A DNA stretch of 64,000 nt from Virgibacillus sp. MSJ-26. GTDB lineage: Bacteria > Bacillota > Bacilli > Bacillales > Amphibacillaceae. How positions within the stretch are numbered: the first letter of the stretch is position 1; the number at the start of each line of letters is the position of its first letter. Location of the stretch: contig NZ_JAHLPW010000012.1 of assembly GCF_018918075.1 (NCBI RefSeq), forward strand, positions 1 through 64,000, in the 5' to 3' direction. The notes below the pieces were generated by a model. That model was not told where the DNA came from. It made no database searches and saw only the letters and a program-made list of their open reading frames with translations. Of the stretch, positions 17,774-26,822 are shown piece by piece. The translations under genes were made by a program, and so were the position numbers.

Positions 17774-18565
17774 CTAGCGATTTACAATAATCTTGTTTTG
17801 TTCCATTTTCACGCATATTAATCGAATATTGTATTTCCCAAGCCTTGCTAAAATTGATAAATCAACTGGTAAAAACTCAAGTCTTTCTTGTTCATGTTTG
17901 TCGAGCATAATTTGTTCTGGCTTAATGCCCTGTTCACGCAGTACGTCAATGTTCTGCACAAGAAATTCATCGCTGCCGACAACGTAGAAAATTCCATCCT
18001 TATCTGCAGCAAGGTTTTTCACTTCTTCATAATAGTCTTGGCGATTATCGATGAACTGTGATGTGAATTTCTTATCAGGTGCAGGGTCAAAAATATGAGT
18101 GAATAAGAAATCTTTGGATGAATCGATGTTCAGGGAATGAATATGTTTGATATTGTCAGCACGTTCAAAGTAATCCAGTACGAGTGGTCTGAAAGTTGCC
18201 AAGCCTACCCCTTGTGACAGTAGGTAAACATTTTTGTCTTCTCTCCTAAGTGGAACATTTGTATATGTTTTAAAAAGGGCAACGTTACTGCCAACATCAA
18301 GGTTTCTTAAAACCGATTTAAATTCAGAGCAGTTCTCTCTAATACGAGTTGTAATACCGATTGTGTCTTCGTGTGGTAAAGTCGAAATTGACATGTGGCG
18401 AACTAGTTCGCGGTTTGGTTTATCTCCAGAATTAAACCCTTCCAGTGCAAAGTGAGTGAAGGACCCTTCTTCCCATGTGAAATCTTTAGGACAGTCGAGC
18501 AGATACGTCTTAACCTCAGGGGTTTCTTCGATGATCTCATTTATTTTAGTCCAGTATATTTTCAT
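17774..18565 (-). CDS. Ferredoxin-reductase-fold flavoprotein under a Fur box
   Basis: A 263-residue soluble protein of the ferredoxin-NADP(+) reductase fold. The FAD region is RHMSIST near residue 56 (family consensus RxYS) and the nucleotide-binding loop GVGLATFRPL near 120, a variant of GxGxTPxR. An NAD(P) half with FYVVGSDEFL follows. No 2Fe-2S cysteines are seen, so electrons must go to another partner. A near-perfect Fur box lies 55 bases upstream, so a role as an iron-induced flavin or ferric-siderophore reductase is likely but inferred. AAGGAG precedes ATG. Confidence 0.7.
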   Translation of the reverse strand: MKIYWTKINEIIEETPEVKTYLLDCPKDFTWEEGSFTHFALEGFNSGDKPNRELVRHMSISTLPHEDTIGITTRIRENCSEFKSVLRNLDVGSNVALFKTYTNVPLRREDKNVYLLSQGVGLATFRPLVLDYFERADNIKHIHSLNIDSSKDFLFTHIFDPAPDKKFTSQFIDNRQDYYEEVKNLAADKDGIFYVVGSDEFLVQNIDVLREQGIKPEQIMLDKHEQERLEFLPVDLSILARLGKYNIRLICVKMEQNKIIVNR

Positions 18566-18619
18566 TATATATTCTCTCCTTAATCTGTTATATTTCGTTA
18601 CTGTCCAATATACAGTAAA

Positions 18620-18634
18620 TGATAATAATTCTCA
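18620..18634 (-). promoter_or_regulatory. Fur box
   Basis: TGATAATAATTCTCA matches the Bacillus Fur 7-1-7 consensus TGATAATnATTATCA at 13 of 14 defined positions. It sits 55 bases ahead of the flavoprotein start. Confidence 0.72.
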
Positions 18635-18792
18635 ATTAAATAGATTGATTATTTTAGATAATTGATTCAAATAAATCGATACTGGTTAAAAGGTGACAAT
18701 CGTGGTAAAATATATTATTGCAAGAATATAAATTAATACCAAACCCCATACATTTGTATCTTGCAAATATAAATGATAGGTGGTAAATAAAC

Positions 18793-19779
18793 ATGGAGAA
18801 CAGTAATAATTATCAAGTATTATTGTATTATAATTTTGTTGAAATTGAGGATCCTGAAACGTTTGCGGCTGAACATCTTCAATTTTGTAAAGAATTAGGT
18901 TTAAAAGGCCGCATTTTAATTGCTCCAGAGGGAATTAACGGAACCGTTTCTGGAACTGTCGAACAAACTGAAAAATATATGAAAACCATGCATGATAATC
19001 CTTTGTTTAAGGATATGATGTTTAAAATTGATGAGCATGATGGTCATGCTTTCAAAAAAATGCATGTACGTCCTCGTGAAGAACTCGTGACACTTCGTCT
19101 TAATGATGAAGACGTTAGTCCATTAGAGAAAACAGCTCACTTTATGGAGCCTCAAGAGTTTTTTAAGGCCATGCAAGATGAAGACACCGTTATCCTAGAC
19201 ACTCGAAATGATTATGAATATGAGTTAGGTCATTTTCGTGGCGCCATCAATCCTGATATCGAGACATTCCGCGAATTGCCTCAATGGATTAAAGACAACA
19301 AAGAAGATCTTAAAGATAAACGTGTCTTAATGTATTGCACTGGCGGTATCCGTTGTGAAAAATTTGGCGGATGGCTTATGGAAGAGGGAATTGAAGACGT
19401 CCATCAACTTCACGGTGGTATTGTCACCTATGGTAAAGACCCAGAAGTACAAGGTGAGCTATGGGATGGTCAGTGTTACGTATTTGATGAACGTATATCA
19501 GTCCCAGTTAATCAAAAAGAACATGTCGTGGTTGGAAAAGATTACTTTGACGGTGAGCCTTGCGAGAGATACGTCAATTGTGCCAACCCTGAATGTAATA
19601 AACAAATCCTTTGTTCAGAAGAAAATGAACATAAATATATGCGTGGTTGTACACATGAATGTCGCGTGAGTCCTCGTAATATGTACGTAAAAGAACATGA
19701 TTTAGCAACTGAGGAAATTGAACGCCGACTTGATATTATTGCGAATGAGGAAAAAGAAAATATGAAACAAAACGCGTAA
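18793..19779 (+). CDS. trhO: tRNA uridine-34 hydroxylase TrhO
   Basis: A 328-residue rhodanese-domain enzyme that makes 5-hydroxyuridine at the wobble position of tRNAs. The N-terminal domain [16 protein letters not shown] is followed by a rhodanese domain with the active cysteine in [13 protein letters not shown]-terminal cysteine-rich segment has [16 protein letters not shown] and CTHECR. Order and length fit the YceA/TrhO family. GGTGG is the likely ribosome-binding site. A strong terminator follows. Confidence 0.94.
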   Translation: MENSNNYQVLLYYNFVEIEDPETFAAEHLQFCKELGLKGRILIAPEGINGTVSGTVEQTEKYMKTMHDNPLFKDMMFKIDEHDGHAFKKMHVRPREELVTLRLNDEDVSPLEKTAHFMEPQEFFKAMQDEDTVILDTRNDYEYELGHFRGAINPDIETFRELPQWIKDNKEDLKDKRVLMYCTGGIRCEKFGGWLMEEGIEDVHQLHGGIVTYGKDPEVQGELWDGQCYVFDERISVPVNQKEHVVVGKDYFDGEPCERYVNCANPECNKQILCSEENEHKYMRGCTHECRVSPRNMYVKEHDLATEEIERRLDIIANEEKENMKQNA

Positions 19780-19781
19780 AT

Positions 19782-19822
19782 AAAACGCTCATTAAATAGT
19801 TTCACTGTTTAATGAGCGTTTT
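19782..19822 (+). terminator. Terminator of trhO
   Basis: A perfect 15-bp stem, AAAACGCTCATTAAA with its complement, and an 11-base loop, ending in TTTTCGTTT. Confidence 0.88.
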
Positions 19823-19898
19823 CGTTTACCCTGGATGCAATCAATTTTAATATACTGCAATCCTTGTTACTATTAATATAATAGGAGGCTGAGTTAAT

Positions 19899-20399
19899 AT
19901 GACTGTATATGATTATTCGGCAGAGACAATTTCAGGGGGAGATAAGTCTTTATCAGATTTTAAGAGAAAAGTACTTCTTATAGTGAATACAGCAAGTGAA
20001 TGCGGATTTACACCACAATACAAAGGGTTACAACACCTTTACGAAAAGTATCATGACCAAGGATTTGAAATTCTTGGATTTCCATGTAATCAATTTGGCA
20101 AGCAAGAGCCTGGTTCAGAGCAAGACATAGAGACTTTTTGTCAGAAGAATTATGGGGTCACTTTTCCTATGTTCGCTAAAGTCGATGTTAAGGGAAATGA
20201 TGCCCATCCGCTTTTCAAATATTTAACCGAAGAAGCGAGCGGTATGCTTAATGATCAAATCAAATGGAATTTCACTAAGTTTTTAGTTGATCGAGAGGGA
20301 CATGTAATTGATCGCTTTGCACCTCAAACGAAACCAAACAAACTAGAGAGCGATATTGAGCAAGCATTAAACAAAAGCAAGAGGCTGGGACAAAACTAA
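19899..20399 (+). CDS. bsaA: Glutathione peroxidase family protein, BsaA-like, with repeat-derived C-terminus
   Basis: A 166-residue thiol peroxidase. The peroxidatic cysteine is in [12 protein letters not shown], the second conserved cysteine in [14 protein letters not shown], and the tryptophan in [13 protein letters not shown]. In Bacilli these enzymes probably use thioredoxin or bacillithiol rather than glutathione. AGGAGG lies nine bases before ATG. The last six codons (RLGQN and stop) belong to the family A repeat that begins at 20381, so the protein is slightly longer than the usual 160. The conserved domain itself is complete. Confidence 0.93.
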   Translation: MTVYDYSAETISGGDKSLSDFKRKVLLIVNTASECGFTPQYKGLQHLYEKYHDQGFEILGFPCNQFGKQEPGSEQDIETFCQKNYGVTFPMFAKVDVKGNDAHPLFKYLTEEASGMLNDQIKWNFTKFLVDREGHVIDRFAPQTKPNKLESDIEQALNKSKRLGQN

Positions 20400-20773
20400 G
20401 TATTAGTAATTAAAAGACGAACAATTTTAAGCGAGCGTTATTCGCTTCGGAAAAATACTTCGCTTTCCGCAGGGGGAGAAGAATTGCAGTTCATTCTTCT
20501 TTGCTGATGAGCCTCGGGCCAACAGGATGTTGGTCATGAAGGCGCCCTCACAGGACGTCGCGAATTTAGCCTTCCATCATTCATGGCGCTCTGCGGGGGT
20601 CTCATCTAAGCTTTTCATCCTGCTGGACAAGGAATGCTTCGACAGCGATTCATCGCGATTTTTTCAAGGAGTCTACGTATTTTTCCTACGCTGATTTTAA
20701 AAGTGTATATTAAAAGAAATATACTTTAATACGTTCGCTTTTACATTAACTAAAATACTTATGTCCCATCCTC
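20381..20773. repeat. Long intergenic repeat, family A, copy 2
   Basis: 393 bases with ends GAGGCTGGGACA and TGTCCCATCCTC, matching copy 1 at 2539-2919 over nearly its whole length. It differs by an extra 29 or so bases after CTTTCCGCAGG (around 20472-20500) and by a shorter segment near 20660. It starts inside the peroxidase gene and ends 12 bases before the proS stop, filling a convergent gap. Confidence 0.87.
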
Positions 20774-20785
20774 ATTTTCAAAAAA

Positions 20786-22222
20786 TTAATACGCTCTAGC
20801 CCAAACTACCATTTCTTTAGCATCTTTTCCACAGCAGACACATTTGTCTGACACTTCTTCCTGTTCAAATGGAATACAACGGGAAGTTGCGGATGTTTCT
20901 TCTCTGATTTTCTCCTCACATTGTAGTTCACCACACCACATAGCTTTAATGAACCCACCTTTTTCATCAAGCTTTTGTTTGAATTCATCAAGTGTTGTGG
21001 TGACGGATGTCTTTTCAGCTCTGTGAGCAGCGGCCTTATCATAAAGACCCTTTTGAATTTCATTAAGTAGTGCAGGTAAGCGTTCTTCAAGTTCACTCAT
21101 AGCAACGAATTCTTTTTCTCCGGTGTCGCGACGAACAAGAACGACTTGATCTTTCTCGATATCTCTAGGTCCCATTTCAATTCGAACGGGAATCCCTTTC
21201 ATTTCATATTCGTTGAATTTCCAGCCAGGCATTTTATCGCTCGCATCGATGTCGACACGCGCTATTTCTTTTAATTGGTCACGTAAGTCGTATGCTTTAT
21301 CAAGCACACCTTCTTTATGCTGAGCAACCGGCACAATCATAGCTTGAGTCGGGGCTATACGTGGTGGAACGACGAGTCCGCGGTTGTCACCATGAACCAT
21401 GATAAGAGCTCCCATAATTCTAGTTGATACACCCCAAGACGTTTGATGAACATATTGCTGTTTGCCCTCTTTATCTAGATATTGGATGTCAAAGGCTTCC
21501 GCAAATCCTGTACCAAGATAATGCGACGTTCCTGATTGTAAAGCACGTCCGTCATGCATTAAAGCTTCAATGGTTAATGTATACTCTGCCCCAGCGAATT
21601 TTTCCTTTTCCGTTTTCTTTCCCTTTAAAACTGGAATTGCCAAATAGTTCTCACATATGTCTGCATAGACTTCAAGCATCTGGCTTGTTTCACCTTCCGC
21701 TTCATCTTGTGTCGCATGACATGTATGACCTTCCTGCCATAAAAATTCTGATGAGCGCAAGAATGGTCTTGTCGTTTTTTCCCAGCGTACAACGTTAGCC
21801 CACTGGTTATAAAGTTTCGGTAAATCACGATAAGAATGAATGTTTTTTGAGTAATAATCACCAAATAACACTTCAGATGTCGGACGAACAACAATTGGTT
21901 CTTCTAACTCCTCATCGCCACCATGCGTAACCCATGCTACTTCAGGAGCAAACCCTTCAATATGATCTTTTTCTTTTTGAAGCATACTTTTAGGAATAAA
22001 GAGTGGAAAATAAACATTCGAGTGACCCGTTTCTTTAAACTGGCGGTCAAACTCCGATTGAATATTTTCCCAAATAGCAAAACCATAGGGCTTAATAATC
22101 ATCGTTCCACGGACCGGACCATAATCCACGAGTTCAGCTTGCTTGACGACATCAGTATACCACTGTCCAAAGTCATCCTCCATCGCGGTAACTTTTTCAA
22201 CAAATTGTTTGTTTTTAGCCAC
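20786..22222 (-). CDS. proS: Prolyl-tRNA synthetase, archaeal/eukaryotic type
   Basis: A 478-residue class II synthetase. Motif 2 is [23 protein letters not shown] and motif 3 is [13 protein letters not shown]. The C-terminal zinc-like domain has CGELQCEE and [10 protein letters not shown], ending in the Tyr residue (WARAY) typical of ProS type 3. It lacks the editing insertion of the 565-residue bacterial type. Expression is controlled by the T-box leader just upstream. No second proS is in the window, so whether this is the only one is open. Confidence 0.96.
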   Translation of the reverse strand: MAKNKQFVEKVTAMEDDFGQWYTDVVKQAELVDYGPVRGTMIIKPYGFAIWENIQSEFDRQFKETGHSNVYFPLFIPKSMLQKEKDHIEGFAPEVAWVTHGGDEELEEPIVVRPTSEVLFGDYYSKNIHSYRDLPKLYNQWANVVRWEKTTRPFLRSSEFLWQEGHTCHATQDEAEGETSQMLEVYADICENYLAIPVLKGKKTEKEKFAGAEYTLTIEALMHDGRALQSGTSHYLGTGFAEAFDIQYLDKEGKQQYVHQTSWGVSTRIMGALIMVHGDNRGLVVPPRIAPTQAMIVPVAQHKEGVLDKAYDLRDQLKEIARVDIDASDKMPGWKFNEYEMKGIPVRIEMGPRDIEKDQVVLVRRDTGEKEFVAMSELEERLPALLNEIQKGLYDKAAAHRAEKTSVTTTLDEFKQKLDEKGGFIKAMWCGELQCEEKIREETSATSRCIPFEQEEVSDKCVCCGKDAKEMVVWARAY

Positions 22223-22264
22223 GTTAACACGTCCTTTTATATTTTATATTGAAATTAAAATTGA

Positions 22265-22490
22265 ACACAAAAAATCCTCCATCCGATAAGGGACCGAGGT
22301 CTGGTGGTACCACCCTTGTTTGTAGCCGATATTCGACTACACACTTTATCATGATAACGGTATCGAACCGCGCACATTTTTTTAAGGCAAAGCCTTACTT
22401 CATATGCGAACTAAAAAGGCAGGTTCCAATTTCAGCCTTAGGAAATTCTCAGCACCATTTCCTCTCTGTATAAGACATCTCAAAAATTGT
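22265..22490 (-). promoter_or_regulatory. Proline T-box leader
   Basis: On the minus strand the leader has the T-box sequence AGGGTGGTACCACC (22303-22316) followed by a terminator stem CCTCGGTCC/GGATGGAGG and TTTTTT (22272-22300). Upstream lie stem I elements including GGTGCTGAGA and a CCT triplet in the sequence GGAACCTGCC that suits a proline specifier. Uncharged tRNA-Pro should favour the antiterminator and allow proS transcription. Boundaries are approximate. Confidence 0.88.
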
Positions 22491-22620
22491 ACTAGTCCTT
22501 TTTTACGTTTTAAATATATGATGATAGTTAGCTTTAAATATATATCGGACTTCTCATAAAGTCAAGTTTATTGGGATTAGGGAATCATCTACAGTCGATT
22601 CCCTAACCTAAGATTTCATA

Positions 22621-23172
22621 TTACACGACTTTCGCACCCATTGTGTTTTCAAAATGACCAAGCGCCCACTCATGACCTGTCTGATTAAAACTGGCGACGC
22701 CACCTTTATGTACAATAATGTCAAAGCCTTTATTATAAGCATCTACGGCTGTATGTAGGATGCATATATCGGTACACACACCAACTAAGTGTAGCTCCTG
22801 AATACCTCGTTCACGGAGTTTGAGTTCTAAGTCAGTTCCGGCAAAAGCGCTGAATCTTGTCTTGTCATAATAATAAACATTTTTATTATCTTGATGCTTT
22901 TCATAAACATCAGCTAGCTTTCCGTATAGTTCCCGACCTGACGTTCCAATGATATTATGTGGTGGAAACTGTTTGGATTCAGGATGCAATGTATCCCCTT
23001 CTTCATGTGCATCAATAGCCAAAGCCACAAAGTCACCTGCTTCAATAAATTCTTCCGTTAAAGAAACAATATAATCTTCTAAAACCTGTCCCGGTGTTCC
23101 ACATGTCAGTTTTCCATCTTCAGCTACAAAGTCATACGTGTAATCGATGTTGATTAATGCTCGTTTCCCCAT
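22621..23172 (-). CDS. pncA: Nicotinamidase-like isochorismatase-family hydrolase
   Basis: A 183-residue cysteine hydrolase. The catalytic triad residues are Asp in NIDYTYDF, Lys in YDKTRFSAF and Cys in GVCTDICILHTA; the metal-site pattern AIDAHEEGDTLHPES fits nicotinamidases. It should convert nicotinamide to nicotinate for NAD salvage. The first strand ALINIDYTYDF requires this start, and AGAGGG supports it. The start lies 41 bases inside the end of the preceding membrane-protein gene, an unusually long overlap. Confidence 0.88.
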   Translation of the reverse strand: MGKRALINIDYTYDFVAEDGKLTCGTPGQVLEDYIVSLTEEFIEAGDFVALAIDAHEEGDTLHPESKQFPPHNIIGTSGRELYGKLADVYEKHQDNKNVYYYDKTRFSAFAGTDLELKLRERGIQELHLVGVCTDICILHTAVDAYNKGFDIIVHKGGVASFNQTGHEWALGHFENTMGAKVV

Positions 23173-23716
23173 TTATATCCCTCTTTTTAGATTTATAGTC
23201 AACATATAAACAAATATTTAATATGACTAACAAAGCAGCCATGACTAAAGGTATGAACCATAGTGCAATACTAGTTTGCAAGCTTAAAAGAAATATCAAT
23301 AGTGACGTCACAGGAGCCAAAATATAATAAGCACGGACATTATAAAACCATCCATACGGGAGTAAGTGTGCTCCTGTAATAATAGCAAAAAAGACAACCA
23401 TTTCAGATGGGCTTTTAATAAACGCCCAAAAAATAATCGGAAAGTAGATAAATTGAGCCAGGTTGAACAATAAGCCTAAATTTCCTAAAGGATGGTCAAA
23501 TTTCCACTCTGCCTTAATAACTTTTGAAAACCCAACAGCTAAAGGAAGCATCAAACCTGTAAATATAAACATAAAAATATTTTTTGTTTTTATATCTAAA
23601 CCTGACTGAAAATAAATGACGGTAATAATGAGCCATATTATAGTTGCAGCCATCAAAAATGGCAATCCATTTTTTCCTCTAATTGATAAGTCATTTCTCA
23701 TCTTATCAATGTCCAT
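23132..23716 (-). CDS. DUF7010-like membrane protein
   Basis: A 194-residue protein with six hydrophobic segments (about 17-37, 45-65, 82-100, 104-122, 127-146 and 150-172) and a basic tail. The sequence resembles the uncharacterised DUF7010 family of Bacillaceae; I give that family with moderate confidence. GGGAGG lies six bases before ATG. Its 3' end overlaps pncA by 41 bases in another frame. Confidence 0.68.
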   Translation of the reverse strand: MDIDKMRNDLSIRGKNGLPFLMAATIIWLIITVIYFQSGLDIKTKNIFMFIFTGLMLPLAVGFSKVIKAEWKFDHPLGNLGLLFNLAQFIYFPIIFWAFIKSPSEMVVFFAIITGAHLLPYGWFYNVRAYYILAPVTSLLIFLLSLQTSIALWFIPLVMAALLVILNICLYVDYKSKKRDINGETSINQHRLHV

Positions 23717-23775
23717 TTCATTCCTCCCTTTCAGTTTGATTGTGCTTATTTCAATTAAAGAATTTTAAAAATAAA

Positions 23776-24060
23776 CTACTCATCATCACGATGTTCAGCT
23801 AGTGGATCAAAACCATCGCCGACCATCTTAAAAGAATCTTTTCCTTCATTTAATTCAGCCTCGAAAACTTCCCAGTTTGCTGAGTTGACTGCGATTAAAA
23901 ATAGTCTGTCCAACACATCCAAATCATCAATTGCAAATATCTTTTCATGAATCTCATGAGAAATATGACCAAATCGCATGTGCAAGAGACCTAGTAAATC
24001 TTCTTTTTCAGTCTTACTTATCGTACTGTGACGGTGATCGTGCCCGTGTTCATGTTCCAT
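23776..24060 (-). CDS. Small His-rich cytoplasmic protein
   Basis: 94 residues starting MEHEHGHDHRHS: six of the first eleven residues are Asp/Glu/His pairs suited to metal binding. The rest is helical and acidic with no cysteine. I recognise no characterised family. GGAGGG is well placed. It lies 15 bases after pdxK on the same strand and is probably cotranscribed with it. Metal binding is inference from composition. Confidence 0.65.
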   Translation of the reverse strand: MEHEHGHDHRHSTISKTEKEDLLGLLHMRFGHISHEIHEKIFAIDDLDVLDRLFLIAVNSANWEVFEAELNEGKDSFKMVGDGFDPLAEHRDDE

Positions 24061-24075
24061 CTTGTCCCTCCTACT

Positions 24076-24912
24076 TTATTTTTTAGATTGTGTCATTTTA
24101 ATCTTATGTGCTTCTCCACGTGTACGTAATGCTGCGTGATAGGTTGGCCCGACGGCTTCTGTATAGGTAAAACCATGCTCAATTGCTGTTGTGACAAAGT
24201 TTTTAGCTTGGAGCACTGCATCCACGACTGTCATTTCTTTCGCTAAATTAGCTGTAATCGCCGCAGAATATGAGCAACCCGCTCCACTTGTGTTAACGGT
24301 GTCAATACGCGGGGCTTCAAATTCGGTAAATACTTCGCCATCAAATAACACGTCAACGGCTGGTCCATCTAGTCTTCCACCTTTAACAAGTACATATCTA
24401 GAACCCAGTTTATAAAGATCTTCTGCTGCCTGGTATAAATCCTCAACGCTTTTAATTTCTCGTCCATCTAATAAGAAAGAGGCTTCAGGCATATTTGGTG
24501 TAATAATTTCTGCTAATGGGATCAACTTCTCTTTTAACGCTTCGATCGCTTCATCTTCTAATAACTTGGAATCGAGCTTCCCTACCATAACTGGATCAAC
24601 AACAATATGCTTAATCGTTTCACTTTCAAGAAGTTCCGCTACTTTTTCAATCACAGTTTTTGAAAAAAGCATCCCTGTTTTCAAACTATCAATTCCAACC
24701 TGTTTCATAGCTGTATCAAATTGCGCTTCAATTGCTTCGATCGTCATAGGATGCACATTTTTATTTGTAACAGGATGCCTACCAACAATAGCTGTCACAA
24801 CGCTCATACCGTAGACATCTAATTCCTGAAATGTTTTTAAATCTGCTTGAATACCTGCGCTTCCCCCAGATGCTGAACCCGCAATTGTCATGACTCGTGA
24901 TGGATATGTCAT
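24076..24912 (-). CDS. pdxK: Pyridoxal/pyridoxine kinase, PdxK-like
   Basis: A 278-residue ribokinase-fold kinase related to ThiD and to B. subtilis PdxK. Motifs are AGSASGGSAGIQADLKTF at the N-terminus, VDPVMVGK in the middle and the anion-hole segment NTSGAGCSYSAA, where the cysteine marks PdxK/ThiD-II enzymes. The expected role is phosphorylation of pyridoxine, pyridoxal or pyridoxamine (or HMP). No thiamine genes lie nearby, which favours vitamin B6. Confidence 0.85.
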   Translation of the reverse strand: MTYPSRVMTIAGSASGGSAGIQADLKTFQELDVYGMSVVTAIVGRHPVTNKNVHPMTIEAIEAQFDTAMKQVGIDSLKTGMLFSKTVIEKVAELLESETIKHIVVDPVMVGKLDSKLLEDEAIEALKEKLIPLAEIITPNMPEASFLLDGREIKSVEDLYQAAEDLYKLGSRYVLVKGGRLDGPAVDVLFDGEVFTEFEAPRIDTVNTSGAGCSYSAAITANLAKEMTVVDAVLQAKNFVTTAIEHGFTYTEAVGPTYHAALRTRGEAHKIKMTQSKK

Positions 24913-24932
24913 TTTTTAAAAACCCTCTCTTT

Positions 24933-25418
24933 TTAGAATAAAATTGTGAACAAAAACCAGATAATCATAACCGTTTGGATAATTATTTTTACTATTGTTC
25001 CACCTAGAAATCCAAACAATGATCCAATTGCTGTTTTGAAAGATTTTTTAAATGTATTTTGTTGAATCATCTCAATCACTAAAACAGTTATAAAAGGAAC
25101 GATAATAATTCCAAACGGTGGGATAATAAATGATCCAACAATCACAGCAATGGCTGCTCCACGCTCGCCCCACTTACTCCCTCCATACCTTTTCACAAAA
25201 AAACTATTCGCAATCACATCAGCAAACAATAATATAGCGGTAAGCCCTACCATAGCACTCCAAAAAAACCATCCTAGATTCGTGGAATCTATAAGGAAAT
25301 GATACATCAAAAAACTAATCCATATAAATAAAGATGATGGAATAATTGGGTAAATCAAGCCAATATAACTCGCTATAAATAACAATATAATAACTATCCA
25401 AAGTAAAATATCTGTCAT
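24933..25418 (-). CDS. DUF456 membrane protein
   Basis: 161 residues, largely hydrophobic, with four to five membrane segments and glycine-rich turns (FGIIIVPFIT, GSLFGFLGGTIVKI) typical of DUF456. The function is unknown. ATG 25418 is preferred over ATG 25436, because GGAAGG lies seven bases before it. It precedes pdxK by about 20 bases on the same strand, so the two may be cotranscribed. Confidence 0.78.
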   Translation of the reverse strand: MTDILLWIVIILLFIASYIGLIYPIIPSSLFIWISFLMYHFLIDSTNLGWFFWSAMVGLTAILLFADVIANSFFVKRYGGSKWGERGAAIAVIVGSFIIPPFGIIIVPFITVLVIEMIQQNTFKKSFKTAIGSLFGFLGGTIVKIIIQTVMIIWFLFTILF

Positions 25419-25590
25419 GTGACTACCTTCCAACATGTAGACTTTATATAATAAATTGTACTATAAACTAAAGCTAATTAACATTCTAGCCACTTTTACA
25501 AGAATAATAACAAATTATGCTGTTTACTCTTACCACAACATACACTTTCCTGTTCCAGCGGGAACTCAAACTACTTTTCTCAAACGAAAT

Positions 25591-25635
25591 AACCACCAGT
25601 AAAAAAGTTCTTGATTGGTCTTTTCACTGGTGGTT
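25591..25635. terminator. Terminator near the oxidoreductase gene end
   Basis: AACCACCAGT (25591-25600) pairs with ACTGGTGGTT (25626-25635) over a 25-base loop that contains a further A-run/T-run pairing. Placed 38 bases beyond the minus-strand stop. Confidence 0.55.
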
Positions 25636-25673
25636 TTCTCATTTAGTATTATTAAATTACACGCTACTCATAC

Positions 25674-26651
25674 TTACTCCCCCGGAAAATAGATTCCAGC
25701 CTTATGTCTTGCTATTTCAGACCATTTGGCCACTCGTCTACTACGTTCCATCCATTTTTCATAACTTTGTTTATCCTCTTGATCAATCATTTGTTTGAAT
25801 TTATCAAGCTCATAGATCATATCCAATTCGAGCTGTTCACCGGCTAATTCTTTAACTTCCTTAGTTTCTCGGTCTGTAAAAGTTAATTTTGAAATAGGGG
25901 CGATATGATTGATTGTGAGAGTTCCTTCTTCCCCGTGAATTTCAGATGGCAGCGTAGCGTCAGCTATTTTTGAAACGATGATAGTCACCTGGTGTTCCGA
26001 ATAATTCAAAACAAGGGTACCACTTCCATCAATTCCATTCGACAGTTTGACTGGATGGTAATCGATTGCTTCTGGTTCTCCAAATAAATCAATCGCCATA
26101 CTTAATGGATAAACACCCAAGTCCATCAATACTCCACCCGCAAACTCTTTAGAAAAGACGTTTGCTATTTGCCCTTTTTGATAAGCATCATAACGGGAAG
26201 AATACTGGATATATTGTAATAAGACACCTCGTATTTTACCAACTGTGGTTAAATTTTTCTTCAACTGTACATAATTCGGTGAAAACAAATGACGGTAACC
26301 TTCAAATACATAGACGCCATGTTTAGATGCTGCATCATCTATTTCAACAATCTGTTGTTCAGTATACCCCATCGGTTTCTCACAAAAAACATGCTTGCCG
26401 TAATTGACACAAGCAAGAACTTGTTCATAATGTAAACTATTCGGTGAGGCAATATAAACAAAATCACTCTCATCACTTAATAGTTCGTCTATTTGTGTAT
26501 ACCAATGCTCTGCCTCATGTTTTTCAGCAAATTCTTTAGCTTTTGTTTCAGTCCGCGAATATACCCCATTGAGTTTTGCTAGTTGAGTTTCTTTAGCCGC
26601 TTTAATAAACATTTCAGTAATCCAGTTTGTTCCTATAATTGAGAACTTCAT
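25674..26651 (-). CDS. Gfo/Idh/MocA family oxidoreductase
   Basis: A 325-residue NAD(P)-dependent dehydrogenase. The N-terminal Rossmann fold begins FSIIGTNWITEMFIKAA, slightly degenerate from GxGxxG. The signature HVFCEKPMGYTEQQ contains the catalytic lysine of the CEKP motif, and the C-terminal beta-sheet domain follows. The sugar or polyol substrate cannot be predicted. Its ribosome-binding site GAGGTGA overlaps the stop of the upstream ytzI-like gene, so the two are coupled. Confidence 0.87.
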   Translation of the reverse strand: MKFSIIGTNWITEMFIKAAKETQLAKLNGVYSRTETKAKEFAEKHEAEHWYTQIDELLSDESDFVYIASPNSLHYEQVLACVNYGKHVFCEKPMGYTEQQIVEIDDAASKHGVYVFEGYRHLFSPNYVQLKKNLTTVGKIRGVLLQYIQYSSRYDAYQKGQIANVFSKEFAGGVLMDLGVYPLSMAIDLFGEPEAIDYHPVKLSNGIDGSGTLVLNYSEHQVTIIVSKIADATLPSEIHGEEGTLTINHIAPISKLTFTDRETKEVKELAGEQLELDMIYELDKFKQMIDQEDKQSYEKWMERSRRVAKWSEIARHKAGIYFPGE

Positions 26652-26657
26652 CTAGTT

Positions 26658-26822
26658 TCACCTCGATGATTCTTTACTTGCTTCATATGTTGTACTTTGC
26701 TCTTCTTCCTCAGGAAGTTCATCAACCGTGTGTTTATAACCATAACCCTTTGTGATGGTTATGATGGTTAGAATCAACACAACAATTGTCCCTACAATCG
26801 ATACAAACATTGAAATTCCCAT
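26658..26822 (-). CDS. ytzI: YtzI-like small membrane protein
   Basis: 54 residues. A single N-terminal membrane segment (about 3-24) precedes TKGYGYKHTVDELPEEEE, which matches the conserved Tyr-Lys-His-Thr-(Val/Ile)-Asp tail of YtzI proteins. AAGGAG lies eight bases before ATG 26822. It is too short for many gene callers but has a clear start, stop and coupling to the downstream oxidoreductase six bases away. YtzI function is unknown. Confidence 0.82.
   Translation of the reverse strand: MGISMFVSIVGTIVVLILTIITITKGYGYKHTVDELPEEEEQSTTYEASKESSR

Noticed and set aside
21424-21798. 124-residue plus-strand frame opposite proS
   Set aside because: Antisense shadow; no ribosome-binding site or domain.
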